This document shows, in pieces, positions 1-8,913 of a stretch of DNA of 11,079 nucleotides. This stretch comes from Fonsecaea monophora (Eukaryota; Ascomycota; Eurotiomycetes; Chaetothyriales; Herpotrichiellaceae). A model generated the notes under the pieces. It ran no database searches, had not been told where the DNA came from, and saw nothing but the letters and a program-made list of their open reading frames with translations. The translations under genes were made by a program, and so were the position numbers. Location: the NCBI RefSeq assembly GCF_001642475.1, contig NW_019174161.1, forward strand, positions 1-11,079, given 5' to 3'. Numbering within the stretch: position 1 is the first letter of the stretch; every line of letters begins with the position of its first letter.

Positions 1-8
1 TCTTGGTC

Positions 9-45
9 GGTGGCTTGTCTGAGCCACCTGTTGTGGTCTTTTTTT
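9..45 (+). other. Hairpin followed by a T7 run
   Basis: GGTGGCT (9-15) and AGCCACC (22-28) form a perfect 7-bp stem with a 6-nt loop, followed by seven T residues at 39-45. In a bacterium this would suggest a terminator. In fungal DNA it has no established role, and it may belong to the end of a gene lying left of the window. Confidence 0.3.
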
Positions 46-183
46 ACTGGCTCTCGTCGTGCTGATGCTTGCACGACTCTGTGCTGGTGGTGCATGAGTA
101 TTGGATGACACAAGAGCTCGATCACGATATATTGTGTTCAGTTGGCCGCAGGTTCGGGGTGAGGTGTATCGAAAGAGAGCTGG

Positions 184-186
<3 letters not shown>

Positions 187-232
<46 letters not shown>
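187..232. repeat. (GA)23 dinucleotide microsatellite
   Basis: An uninterrupted run of 23 GA units lies about 600 bp upstream of NAA15. A related imperfect GAAAGAGAG sits just left of it. Pure dinucleotide runs of this length are usually polymorphic in copy number. A run of GA can also act as a purine tract in promoters, but no role is shown here. Confidence 0.98.
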
Positions 233-234
<2 letters not shown>

Positions 235-832
235 CATGAAGAACCATTCCAATCAACACGGCCCTTTTGGCCATTCCTCTGGGTGATTGATCGGCTTATA
301 CTGGAAACGTGGCATGTGGATGACAAGGCTGAGCCTTTTTGAGATGGGTGACGAGGGAGTTCCGACGAGGAGAGAAGAAGAGTAATACCACGTAGTTCAC
401 CTTGTGTATCGCTAAGCTCTCTTCCTGTCCTGGCCATCTTATGTGGGATTCCAACATGGCAGGCTCAGCACATTGGCTCTAGCCTTGCCAGGAGTGAATT
501 TCTGACGAGGCTGAAGATTTGGTTGGAGGTGACAGCGCCAAGCCTGACGAGGCTGTCAATCCGGCGCCGCAGTCGAAACTCCAGGCTTCGAGCAGGCGAC
601 ATCCCGCTCCACAGTATCCGCCTTTCATCGAGTCGTGTGGTGCCTTGTCGCAGTTGCACAGTGGTGGACAATCGCTTGGTTTCCTTTCCTTTGAACATGG
701 TTTTAGCCTTGTACACTCTTTGAAAACGCCAGTCCTCTACATCATTGTACAGCGTTGAGCCTCTGCACACTTTTTCTGAACATTGCACCACCATCGCAGC
801 CATAGCAAAGTCGCTCAACTCTAACATTCACC

Positions 833-3149
833 ATGGCGCAACCCCAGCAGCAACTGAGTCACAAGGACGCAGCCTTGTTCAGGCAAGTCGTCCGTAACTT
901 TGAAAACAAGCAGTACAAAAAAGGTGAGAGCCACTGACTCCGCGGTTCTGAAACCCCGGGGAAAAAATCCCAAAGCTCACTCTCTCCTAGGTCTCAAGGC
1001 CGCCGAACAAATCCTACGGAAAACGCCCAACCATGCAGACACCCAAGCCATGAAGGCTCTGATCATGAGCCATCAAGGCCACAGCGAAGAAGCGTTTGCC
1101 CTCGCCAAGACAGCCCTCAACAACAACATGAAGTCGCATGTCTGCTGGCACGTGTATGGCTTATTATACCGCGGTGTGAAGAATTATGAAGAGGCTATCA
1201 AGGCATACAAGTTCGCGCTGCGGTTAGAACCAGACTCGGCGCCTATACAAAGGGATTTGGCACACCTTCAGGTTCAAATGCGAGATTACGAGGGTTACAT
1301 CCAGAGCCGGAAAAACATGCTGCAGCAGAAACCGGGATTCCGCCAAAATTGGACAGCTCTGGCCATAGCTCACCACCTCGCGGGAAACTATGAGGACGCA
1401 GAGAATGTCCTCACCACATACGAGGAGACACTCAAGGCAAAGCCGAACAGGTTGGATATCGAACACTGGGAAGCCGTACTCTACAAGAATTACATCATTG
1501 CAGACTCGGGCGAAGTCGAAAAGGCGCTCGATCACTTGGAGGCCGTAGGGAAGAAAAGCCCCGATGTCCTTGCAGTGATGGAAATGAAAGCAGACTACCT
1601 CGCGAGATTGGGTCGAAAATCGGAAGCCGAGGCAGCGTATGCCGCCTTGCTCGCGCGCAACCCGGATGACTCTGCATACTATGACGGGTATATCGCTGCT
1701 AAGGGTCTGACCGATGGTCCGGTGTCGGAGGTCAAGAAGGCGTACCAGGAGCTCGCAGAACGACACCCCAAAGCCGATCTTCCCAGACGGAGAGCTTTGG
1801 ATGTCCTGTCCGGAGAAGAATTCAAACAAGCGGCAGACCAATACCTGCAAAGAATGCTGCGAAAAGGGGTTCCTTCGACCTTTGCCAATATCAAGCACCT
1901 TTATACCGACGAGTCCAAGCGGGACATTGTTCAGGCGTTGGTAGAGGAATACGCCTCTGGGCAAGGACAATCACATACCAATGGAACCAAGGAGAATGGC
2001 GACAAAGAAGAAACACGCTTCCATTCCTCGGCTCTCTACTTCCTTGCTCAACACTATAACTATAAACTAAGCCGCAACCTGGACAAAGCTCTCGATTACG
2101 CCGAGAAATGTATTGCCCTGGACCCGAAATCCGTCGACTTTCACTCTGTCAAGGCTCGTACGTACAAGCATAAAGGGGAGCTAACCAAGGCTGCCGAAAT
2201 CATGGACCAGGCGCGCTCCCTGGACGAGAAAGACCGCGCAATCAACACCAAGTGCGCAAAGTATCAGCTTCGATCCGATCAAAACGACAAAGCCCTCGAG
2301 ACGGCGAGTAAATTCACCCAGAACCGCACCGGAGGCCCGCTGGGTGACCTCGTTGATATGCAATGCGTCTGGTATCTGACAGAGGACGGGAAATCCTACT
2401 TGCGCCAACGAAAACTGGGTCTTGCGCTGAAACGATTTCACCAGATACTCGGCATCTTTGACCTGTGGCAAGAAGACCAGTTTGACTTTCATAACTTCTC
2501 TCTTCGCAAAGGCATGATCAGAGCCTACATTGACATGTTGCGATGGGAGGATCGCCTGAGGGAGCACCCTTTCTTTTCCAACATGGCCGTCTCCGCGGTG
2601 AAAGCGTATCTGCTGCTATTTGACAACCCGGATCTGGTCCATGGACCGATCATGGATACTGTCAACGGCACCAGCAAGGCAGGAGAGATGAGCGCGGCAG
2701 ACCGCAAGAAGGTGCTCAAGAAGGCTAAAAGGGAACAGGAGAAAATGGAAAGGGCGGAGGCAGAAAAGAAAGCGGCGTTGAAGGCGAGCAAGCCCACGCC
2801 CAAGATTGACGATGGTGAAACTAAAAAGGAAGACCCCGACCCTTTCGGCAAGACTCTCATTGAGACGAAAGAGCCCCTGAAGGATGCGATGAAGTTTCTA
2901 GGCCCGCTGTTGGAGTTCTGCCCGGACGTCGCAGAGGCGCAGGAGGTTGGTTTCGAGGTGTTCCTCCGAAGAAAGAAGTACCTGCTTGCGTTGAAGTGTC
3001 TGCTAGAGTTGCAGCGCCTAGGAGCTAAAGAAAGCGAGGTGACAGAGTTGGGATCAAGATTGAGAAAAGCATTCGACGGGGACGAGAAAAACGTGCCAGA
3101 GCCGGTTCGGGAGATTTTCAAGGCGGAAATAGGGAAGCTGGTTCAGTGA
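833..3149 (+). CDS. NAA15: NatA complex auxiliary subunit (NAA15/Nat1), two exons
   Basis: This is the TPR scaffold of the NatA N-terminal acetyltransferase. It binds the catalytic Naa10 subunit and docks it at the ribosome exit tunnel, where nascent chains starting Ser, Ala, Thr, Gly or Cys are acetylated (known for the family). Exon 1 is 833-923 and exon 2 is 991-3149, giving 749 aa. The join restores the family N-terminus around FENKQYKKGLKAAEQIL. Helical TPR pairs follow, e.g. NYEEAIKAYKFALRLEPDS and NYEDAENVL, then ALYFLAQHYNY, LDKALDYAEKCIALDPKSVD, FHQILGIFDLWQEDQFDFH and the lysine-rich helix near residues 600-637 (KKVLKKAKREQEKMERAE). The PFGKTLIETKEPLKDAM segment near 648 is typical of the family. 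Length resembles fission yeast Naa15 and is shorter than human or budding yeast (about 850). The ATG at 833 sits in a strong CACCATGG context. It is convergent with the GT90 gene. Confidence 0.96.
924..990 (+). other. Intron of NAA15 (67 nt)
   Basis: Donor GTGAGAG and acceptor CTCTCCTAG fit fungal consensus. A CTCAC at 976-980 makes a plausible branch site 11 nt before the acceptor. The intron splits a Gly codon (G|GT, phase 1). Removing it joins KQYKK to GLKAAEQIL, which is the expected NAA15 sequence. If retained, translation would stop at a TGA within five codons of the donor. Confidence 0.93.
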
Positions 3150-4045
3150 CAACAGATGTATCACATATCCAAGAACATGGGGCGATTCTGAAAGTCGGAT
3201 CCGGTTCTACGACGCATCTACGCTCCAAGACAGACTTTGATTCTACACATGTTACGGCCGGAGAATTGCCACAGAGACGATGAGACCATTTTCGGCGAAG
3301 GCTGCATAAAAAGTTTTGGGAGTCATCCGTGTGCTACTAGAAACATGGTGGACGAAATGAATGTTGAGACACGAAGGCGATCTATTCTTCCGGGGTTGTT
3401 CTCCCTCGTCTTTGTCGTGGTCTTTGTTCTTTGTGAGCAATCTGCGGCAGAAAAGGACGGATAGGGTTGGTGGAACGTGGAATGTGTAACAGTGTGTGTA
3501 TCTGAACGACGGTAAATGTCTAGAGACACCTCGATCGACCGAGCACGGAAGAGATGTCTTAGGAGGAGGAAGAGGAAGACGAGAAGAAAAAGAAAAACAA
3601 AGGATATTGCTTGCCCCTTTCTGTAATGCATACCAGGTCAAATGGCACTCAAGAATCAAATCGAACAGATCTCCTTTCCATGTACAAGGCAGGGCCGTTC
3701 GATGAGGGACAAATCGATGGGCAAATACATACTACACTACAAGACGGACCCTCGTTTCGCCATACTTTTAGTCGTAGTCGTTGTATGTGTTGCCAGTCGA
3801 ATAAGGGGGGCATGAATAGAGATACGCATATTGTACGTTTCCGTGGCGCCATATCTACACATACAAGCACACGCACAAACACATATATATATACACACAA
3901 GTCAAGTGTCCCGTAGACGCATACAAGATGTCTCAAAGAACATCGTCACCCTAGGCAAAATCCTTGGTCGCTCCTATCCGTAACATGCAGTTGTTGCTTG
4001 AAAAAGGAAAAAGAAAAAGGTATCGCTGGACACCCAACGCCCAAC
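3150..4045. other. Intergenic region between convergent genes
   Basis: This 896-bp stretch separates the 3' ends of NAA15 (+) and the GT90 gene (-), so it must hold both 3' UTRs and polyadenylation sites. I see no family-like protein in any frame. It has a purine-rich tract at about 3550-3602 (mainly AGGAGGAAG then GAAAAAG) and a CA/TA-rich tract at 3856-3900. No single clear poly(A) signal stands out. Confidence 0.6.
3856..3900. repeat. CA/TA-rich simple sequence
   Basis: An imperfect CA-rich tract (ACACATACAAGCACACGC) is followed by a short (AT)n core and another ACACAC stretch. On the minus strand it reads as TATA/TG-rich sequence downstream of the GT90 stop codon, so it could lie in that gene's 3' region. 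Confidence 0.75.
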
Positions 4046-5464
4046 CTAGTACGGATCCCATTCCAGCCTGCGTTCCAATAGGTACGACTCGACGGGCAAG
4101 CCCCTCCAGACCGATGACCCGTTGACAACTTTGAAGAACTCGGGCTCAAAGCTCACGCGAGCCCAGCCGTGAATGACCTTGCGCCAATAGCAGACTTCTG
4201 CCGCCGGCGTGAGATACTGCTCGCGGAACGTCCTGACGCTGTTCGCCGCGATGCGCTCCGCCTCCTTGTCGTGGTTCTGCAGCCACGAAATCTTTTGCTC
4301 CAAATCCTCGAAGCTGCGCTCAACCTCGAGATAGTTCTGCTGCGGCCCGCTGGATCGCATGAGCGGGTGGTGGTGTTGGATCCAGTCCATCTTGTGCGCG
4401 ACCACGACCGACTTGCATGCTTGCAGGTACTTTAGACGTCCGGAATACGAGTTGCCTTCGGTGTGTGCGAGATACTTGTACTGACAATGCTCGGCCATGG
4501 ACTTGAGGTCCTGGGTCATGGACTCGGTGTTATGCCAGTCCAGAGCCTTGACGTCGGCCCAGGGTTTGTCGGCCGTCACCTGGATCAGTCGTTGACGCAG
4601 TTCCAGACCCATAGTCGCGCCGCGCCAAAGCAGCTTGGCGACCTTCTCGCCCCAACCCCATCCCTCGACCTGTTCCGCCAGGGCAGCTTTCATCTGCACT
4701 TCGCGCATCGAGCCCACCTTAGTCTCGGGCCAGGACCAGTAGCCGAAGTCCGGGATGAGCCAGATGTGAGTGTCTTCTGCACGGCGGGCGTAACCCCACA
4801 AGGGGACCGAGGGGATGCGGTCGTCCGTATTGAATGCGAACTCAATGTTGGGTAGAGGTTCCGGAGACGTCAGAATGGCGCGGTGCAAGGCATGTAAGGT
4901 TGCGATCTCGCGAGAGTAGATGCCTCCTGCAGTGGCGATAACATAGAGCTTTACCAGTAGATAGCAGCAGTCAGCCCAGAAGATTCAGTAGTCGTGCATG
5001 GGGTAGTCCTGTGACAACCCCTCTTTACACGGCCAAAAACAAAATACATCGGTGGTGTATACCTGTTGATTATAGATCATGGCACGAACATAACCATTTT
5101 GCTTTGGCATGGCGTCGATCTCTTCAAACGTGATGGGATTGTGCATCCTCTGATTCACCGGCCTCTCAACTTCCTCGAACAGGCCGGGGAAGGCTTGTTC
5201 ACATTGCTGCGAGTCCAGCATCAAGTTTTCCGCGTCCCTCCTGTAATCCCAGTGGCCATCGAACCCTCTCTTTCGCCCATATGCGCCGTAGTCGCTGTGC
5301 AACAAGGGGGCCGAAGGTCCGTGGGCCGATCTATACCACGCGAATAAAGCGAACGTGCAAAGGACGGAAAGCAGCACCAGGGGAGTGCGTCGGTTGAATG
5401 TCGCTAAAAGGGGTTCTACGGCGTGGTCGTAAAAGCCCCTCCTCGAGGCAGGCATGTGCATCAT
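4046..5464 (-). CDS. GT90 / CAP10-family glycosyltransferase, two exons
   Basis: A predicted type II membrane glycosyltransferase of the CAP10 (GT90) family, which includes cryptococcal beta-1,2-xylosyltransferase and animal POGLUT enzymes; donor and acceptor cannot be told here. Exon 1 is 5464-5063 and exon 2 is 4948-4046, giving 434 aa. Residues about 27-44 (TPLVLLSVLCTFALFAWY) form one membrane anchor after a short basic tail (RR). Then come QNGYVRAMIYNQQ joined to LYVIATAGGIYSRE, NTDDR (about 174-178), LLWRGATMG (240-248) and the hallmark block EGNSYSGRLKYLQACKSVVV (about 298-317), which corresponds to the sugar-nucleotide-binding CAP10 motif. It ends with a W-rich C-terminus. I chose the first ATG; those at 5461 and 5455 are close alternatives, and the frame stays open upstream without another ATG. 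It probably acts in the Golgi or ER lumen. Confidence 0.9.
4949..5062 (-). other. Intron of the GT90 gene (114 nt)
   Basis: On the minus strand the donor is CAG|GTATAC (5062) and the acceptor is GGTAAAG|CTC (4949), with a GGCTGAC branch-like motif about 34 nt upstream. It is phase 0, and the junction makes MIYNQQ-LYVIATAGG, as expected for CAP10 proteins. The AAG acceptor is weaker than the usual fungal CAG or TAG. A CACAG at 5013-5009 is an alternative acceptor, but it runs into an in-frame TGA after seven codons. Confidence 0.85.
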
Positions 5465-6323
5465 TAGGACTGGCAGAGGGGACTGCTTGCTCTCATGATT
5501 AGGAGGCGCGGCGCATCGAACGTAGAAGGGGACAAGGCATAGGGAGAACAAGTCAATCTAGGAGTTACACGTTGGAATGAATAGCAGCAAAAGCGACCAT
5601 GGACGTTGTCCGCAGCCGGAAATCACATCCTGTCGTCGGTACATGTCAACTCCCGAGATGACCTCGATGAGTAAGATGCACATGGGCATTGGACGGTGGG
5701 TGGACGGCAGCGGCAAGGTGATGACGTTGCTGTTTCGTGTTGTTCTGTGCTCAGCCCTAGCGTACCTGAGTGATATCAATGATCACCCGTAAGCCATATC
5801 CACACGTGACAAGCCGTTACGCCAAGACTAAATGCCAAGACACCAAGGGGTCGTGCCGATATATACGAGGTAGTTTGTGTAATCTTGGCTCAGATAAGGT
5901 TTTCGCAACTATATATTTCCGTCCCGAGCCGCATGGCGCACTAGGCTTCTGACGGTACTTCCTTCGCACTTACGTCATTTGTCCACGACTTTGTTTACAC
6001 TGCAGTTGGATTTCTCTGCCGCACAGGGCAAGACAGGGACAGCAGATCTGAGAAAGGGTCAACACACAAAGGCTGTTCAGAAAGGTGATGGATAAGAATG
6101 GTAGAATCCACGATCGGAATGCAAAAGCTTCTTTGAACTGTCTGCGCCTCGATTGTAGCATTGAAAGGCATCTCCTGTCCTGGCTCCTTTTCCCATCTCC
6201 CCCCTTTGATCCCTTTTTCGAAAAACTTCAGCCTATGCCTGAATACATTCCATGCTTCGAATGCCCTTGGACCGTCCCTTAAAGCCACGACCTGCTTGAA
6301 TGTTTCCCTCGGTAAACCCCTCC
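5465..6323. other. Intergenic region (GT90 upstream / CaaX gene downstream)
   Basis: These 859 bp hold the GT90 promoter and leader and the 3' region of the next minus-strand gene. Minus-strand frames at 5558-5779 and 5995-6465 are open but show no recognisable domain. The second overlaps the 3' end of the CaaX gene in another frame and owes part of its length to the short GTGCAG repeats. A minus-strand ATG at about 5496 heads a short out-of-frame upstream ORF of ten codons before the GT90 start. Confidence 0.55.
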
Positions 6324-6989
6324 TCACATGATAACACAACACGTTCTGGTGGATCGCCGTGCGGCTGGCGCTGGCCCTGCGTTCGGTGCTGGAGGAAAGG
6401 CATGAGGTGCAAGTGCAGGTAGAGGTGCAGGTGCAGGTGGAGCCGTATATTCCATAGTTATCCAAAAGGCCATGTTTCTAGCATCAAGATGCATCAACGT
6501 TAGGGCGTTGGCACCCTGTTGGATTCCAAAGCGTACGGTGTTGCCGATAGGTGTACGAAGCAAGGTGTTGTATTGGGGGTCAGTGGCCCTGATCGTTACT
6601 GCTTGACCAGGTTCTGGTGTCACCGAGCTATAGACCTGATCGAACACTGCTCGTGTTGTGGGTTCGATGACATTCGTGATAACCAGGTATGGGATTTGTG
6701 CAAGGGTCATATGGCGTTGCTGACAGAACCGCTCGACCAAGTCGTTTTGGTGGAGCGGAGAACCTTCCGCAGTGCTCAAGTGGTCTATCCGGACGATGTC
6801 AGGTGTTGGTATACTGATCGAAATCGATGCCTTAACTAAGACATGGCCATTGGCTGTGAACTGGCAGTCAAAGGTATCGAACCTAGGCTCTCCTGGTACT
6901 CCGAGCGCTCGCCAAAGATTACCGAGGCCTAAAATCCTCATATTTTGCTGGCCTGGGACTTCCACATATTGCGCTTGATTTGCGGCCAT
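6324..6989 (-). CDS. Hypothetical 221-aa protein with C-terminal CaaX box (CVIM)
   Basis: I do not recognise the family. It is a single exon with an ATG in an AAAATGG context. Residues 1-172 look like a compact mixed alpha/beta domain with hydrophobic strands (HVLVKASISISIPTPDIVRI, IPYLVITNVI, TVRFGI, NMAFWITMEY). Residues 173-211 are a Pro/Ala linker (PPAPAPLPALAP onward). The last residues are RRSTRTCCVIM. CVIM is a canonical CaaX box: the Met in the X position favours farnesyltransferase, and human K-Ras4B ends in the same four residues. The Cys just before it could be palmitoylated, and the RR/R residues would help membrane contact. I infer a prenylated, membrane-tethered protein on the cytosolic face. 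No GTPase motifs (GxxxxGKS, NKxD) are present, so it is not a Ras-type GTPase. It is divergent from the gene at 7843. Confidence 0.75.
   Translation of the reverse strand: MAANQAQYVEVPGQQNMRILGLGNLWRALGVPGEPRFDTFDCQFTANGHVLVKASISISIPTPDIVRIDHLSTAEGSPLHQNDLVERFCQQRHMTLAQIPYLVITNVIEPTTRAVFDQVYSSVTPEPGQAVTIRATDPQYNTLLRTPIGNTVRFGIQQGANALTLMHLDARNMAFWITMEYTAPPAPAPLPALAPHAFPPAPNAGPAPAARRSTRTCCVIM
6405..6440. repeat. GTGCAG hexamer repeat coding the Pro/Ala linker
   Basis: Near-identical AGGTGCA(A/G)GTGCAGGT units occur side by side here. On the minus strand they encode PAPAPLPALAP of the CaaX protein. Copy-number change in steps of 6 nt would lengthen or shorten the linker without breaking the frame. 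Confidence 0.8.
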
Positions 6990-7842
6990 TTTGTGCTTGG
7001 TTCTTCTCTTTTTGTATGTCGACTATTTGATAGTTTTCGTGTCCTGATGCCTTCTTTTCGCGGGCGGTGAAAGGGGCGTTCAATGAGGGCGATTTTACGA
7101 AAAGACCTTGGAGATGTCTTTTGTTCTTACGTCTTATATGTGTTGTGGTTTCTGATCCGGACACAGCAGACTGACGGGCTAAGTGGGATGAAATGATACC
7201 ATGACCTCTCCGTGGATCGCGCTCACTGGCAATACTGAACTTCCGGTTCCGTTGGAGTAGCATACACCTCGGACCCATCCGCCACGCCTTCTATCCACAT
7301 TGTATTCCTACATTTCCCTATTCTTAGGTGATACGATACTAAAGATACTCCTGAATGCCTATACTCTCTCATGTCATGAGAGGGGCGACCAGGTATAAGC
7401 CTCCCATCTCGTTTTATATATAGGAATCGGTGTCCAGACGCTCTCGTTATCAGGGCCACTTCTGTGGTCATGGAGGAAATTCTACCCATTCGACGAGACT
7501 AAAATAAAATGGGAGCTTCTTGCTGTCTTAGTGCTGACAAGACGGTGGTGGGCGTAATGCCTGAATGTGTTTCATCGCCACGATGCTTTTGACTCGGCTA
7601 GCGGCTGTGGCCGGACAGAACGTGAGAGGGGGGAAAACCAGAAGCAGGCCATATCATATCTTTGGATCGTTTCTTGGAACTTCTAGACACTTGTCGAGGC
7701 CAAACCGGGCTTTCAAACTATAAAGAGCCAAAGGAAAAGTCGTCAGAAGTCCAGTGGCTTGACATTGCAGCACCTGAAACCTACGAACTCCCGACCTCTG
7801 AACACCAACACCCCGATACCTTCTGCGCATACATCACACAAC
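6990..7842. other. Divergent intergenic region
   Basis: This 853-bp region separates two divergently transcribed genes and should contain both promoters. It holds a perfect 17-bp palindrome at 7366-7382 and a TATATATA at about 7415-7422. Frames open here (6919-7278 and 7223-7489, minus) show no conserved features. Part of the right side must be the leader of the gene at 7843: the sequence just before its ATG is C/A-rich, as is common for fungal leaders. Confidence 0.55.
7366..7382. promoter_or_regulatory. Perfect 17-bp palindrome (possible regulator site)
   Basis: CTCTCATG-T-CATGAGAG is a perfect inverted repeat with a one-base centre. It lies in the shared upstream region of two divergent genes, 377 bp from one start and 461 bp from the other. 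Symmetry of this kind is typical of sites for dimeric DNA-binding proteins, but I do not recognise the factor. It could also be chance. Confidence 0.35.
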
Positions 7843-8259
7843 ATGGCGTCTCGATCGAACCCATACGGCTCCTATATGCCAGCTCCCACCAGCAGTCGAC
7901 CTCCAACAAGTACGCAGGGATACAACGGCCACCCTATGTACAGCCAACCCATGCAATCTATGTACGGCCAACCCATGCAACCTATGTACGGCCAGCCGAT
8001 GCACGGCCAGCCTATGTACAGTCAAGCACCACCGAGTGCCCCGCAGCCGACAGCTTCAGCCACCTCGCTCGATGAAGTGTCTCGCTTGTTGACAGCTTTT
8101 TTTGGCGCCACTCAATCGACAAGGGCCCCAAGCGGGTATGGTTACATGCCGCAGCCAACCGCCCTGAGAGGCCCGGGGGTTTCGACCAGACCGAGTTCGA
8201 CTACAACTCAAGCACCCAGGCGAACGGCCCCATCAGGAACTCCGTCGAGACGCTTTTAG
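7843..8259 (+). CDS. Hypothetical Met/Gln/Pro/Tyr-rich repeat protein (138 aa)
   Basis: Family not recognised. The start is the first in-frame ATG, in a good ACAACATGG context; the frame remains open further upstream but only from TTG codons. The protein is almost entirely low complexity: an S/P/Y-rich head, a tandem repeat at residues 32-62 built from MYGQPMQP and MYGQP units, a single ordered-looking stretch (SLDEVSRLLTAFFGAT, about 75-90), and a Ser/Thr/Pro/Arg-rich basic tail ending PSRRF. There is no signal peptide or membrane span. I infer an intrinsically disordered protein with one short amphipathic helix that may bind a partner. Met/Tyr/Gln-rich repeats could suggest condensate formation, but that is speculation. 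An ORF kept open by repeats alone cannot be excluded. Confidence 0.6.
   Translation: MASRSNPYGSYMPAPTSSRPPTSTQGYNGHPMYSQPMQSMYGQPMQPMYGQPMHGQPMYSQAPPSAPQPTASATSLDEVSRLLTAFFGATQSTRAPSGYGYMPQPTALRGPGVSTRPSSTTTQAPRRTAPSGTPSRRF
7936..8028 (+). repeat. In-frame tandem repeat (24-nt and 15-nt units)
   Basis: Two 24-nt units (7936-7959, 7960-7983), each starting ATGTACRGCCAACCCATGCA, are followed by three 15-nt units (7984-7998, 7999-8013, 8014-8028), each of the form ATGYACRGYCARSC. They encode MYSQPMQS, MYGQPMQP, MYGQP, MHGQP and MYSQA. All unit lengths are multiples of three, so copy number can change without a frameshift. Confidence 0.93.
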
Positions 8260-8590
8260 TGCACCAGTATACCAAAGGGCCTGATGAAGGCCGGGCCAAG
8301 TCATTCTGGCAGGCAGATGGGAAAAACCTTTCGGACGATGTGAGAAATGGCGGGGGGGCTATGTACGAGGTATCTGACCCGAAAAAGATTGGCGTCGAAA
8401 TCTGTTTCGAAAACAGCAAGTGGAAAGGGGGGAGGGAGGGACGTGATTGGTTTTTTTTCCTTTTTCTGGCTCTTTCCGTACCTCAATACCTGACTCAGAT
8501 ATTTCCAAGCCACAGAGTACATGCTCGTTTTTCAATCCCCACCACCCACCTTTGGTCTTCTCATAAGCATCCACGCTATCCGACGAACCT

Positions 8591-8687
8591 GTACTCGGTC
8601 CAGCTTCGGTATCGAGTACGAGGTATACATTAGATACCACAGAAGGACATGTCAAATCACGATTTGTTACGATACCTCTTAGATACC
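8591..8687. repeat. Cluster of short GTACTCG / GATACC inverted and direct repeats
   Basis: GTACTCG (8591-8597) and CGAGTAC (8613-8619) form a 7-bp inverted repeat. GATACC occurs at 8633-8638, 8671-8676 and 8682-8687, with the reverse form GGTATC at 8608-8613. GAGGTAT (8620-8626) also has its complement ATACCTC at 8672-8678. Confidence 0.7.
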
Positions 8688-8827
8688 TGCTTCGGAAAAC
8701 CCGTCAACACAAACCTTGGTGTCTTCGCTATCAGGGGAATAGCTAGTAAGGCTTCGTAGCACCCTGACCTTGAGGGAGAAGTTTGGGGGAAGGTGGCGCC
8801 TCCCCTTCCTTATCAAAGTGGTTTTAC

Positions 8828-8879
8828 GTCGCAATTTCTAGCCAAGAAAGGGGCCTTCTCTTGGTGGGGGTTTTGCGAC
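8828..8879. repeat. Nested foldback (52 bp)
   Basis: The outer arms GTCGCAA (8828-8834) and TTGCGAC (8873-8879) enclose the inner arms CCAAGAAAGG (8842-8851) and CCTTCTCTTGG (8854-8864), which pair with one bulged base around a 2-nt loop. Either DNA strand, or an RNA copy, could form a stem-loop. Confidence 0.7.
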
Positions 8880-8913
8880 TAGGTACGCGTTCACTAATCT
8901 CTGGCGGTGGTTG

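Larger units (their letters stand above)
1..832. other. Intergenic / 5' leader region upstream of NAA15
   Basis: No gene is supported here. The stretch contains a small hairpin with a T run near its left end, the (GA)23 microsatellite, and one CCAAT at 249-253, rather far (580 bp) from the NAA15 start. The open frames on both strands between about 465 and 830 lack family motifs, and several begin only at TTG. The last 100-200 bases are presumably the NAA15 promoter and leader. Confidence 0.6.

Noticed and set aside
465..827. 120-aa minus-strand open frame next to the NAA15 start
   Set aside because: It overlaps the NAA15 leader, has no recognisable motif, and its composition looks random.
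1224..1970. 248-aa minus-strand frame and other frames inside NAA15
   Set aside because: These are antisense shadows of a clearly conserved coding exon.
5995..6465. 156-aa minus-strand frame with Cys-Thr repeats
   Set aside because: Its start is the GTGCAG repeat read in another frame and the rest overlaps 3' sequence of the CaaX gene. No domain was seen.
6868..6890. B-box-like GGTTCGATACC on the minus strand
   Set aside because: It lies inside the CaaX gene (codons for RFDTFD), has one mismatch to the B-box consensus, and no paired acceptor stem was found.
6324..6989. Idea that the CVIM protein is a small GTPase
   Set aside because: It has the CaaX box but no P-loop, DxxG or NKxD motif anywhere in the 221 residues.
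7662..8075. 137-aa frame overlapping the QPM-repeat gene
   Set aside because: It begins only at TTG and is kept open by the multiple-of-three repeats. The 7843 frame has the good ATG context and the cleaner repeat periodicity.
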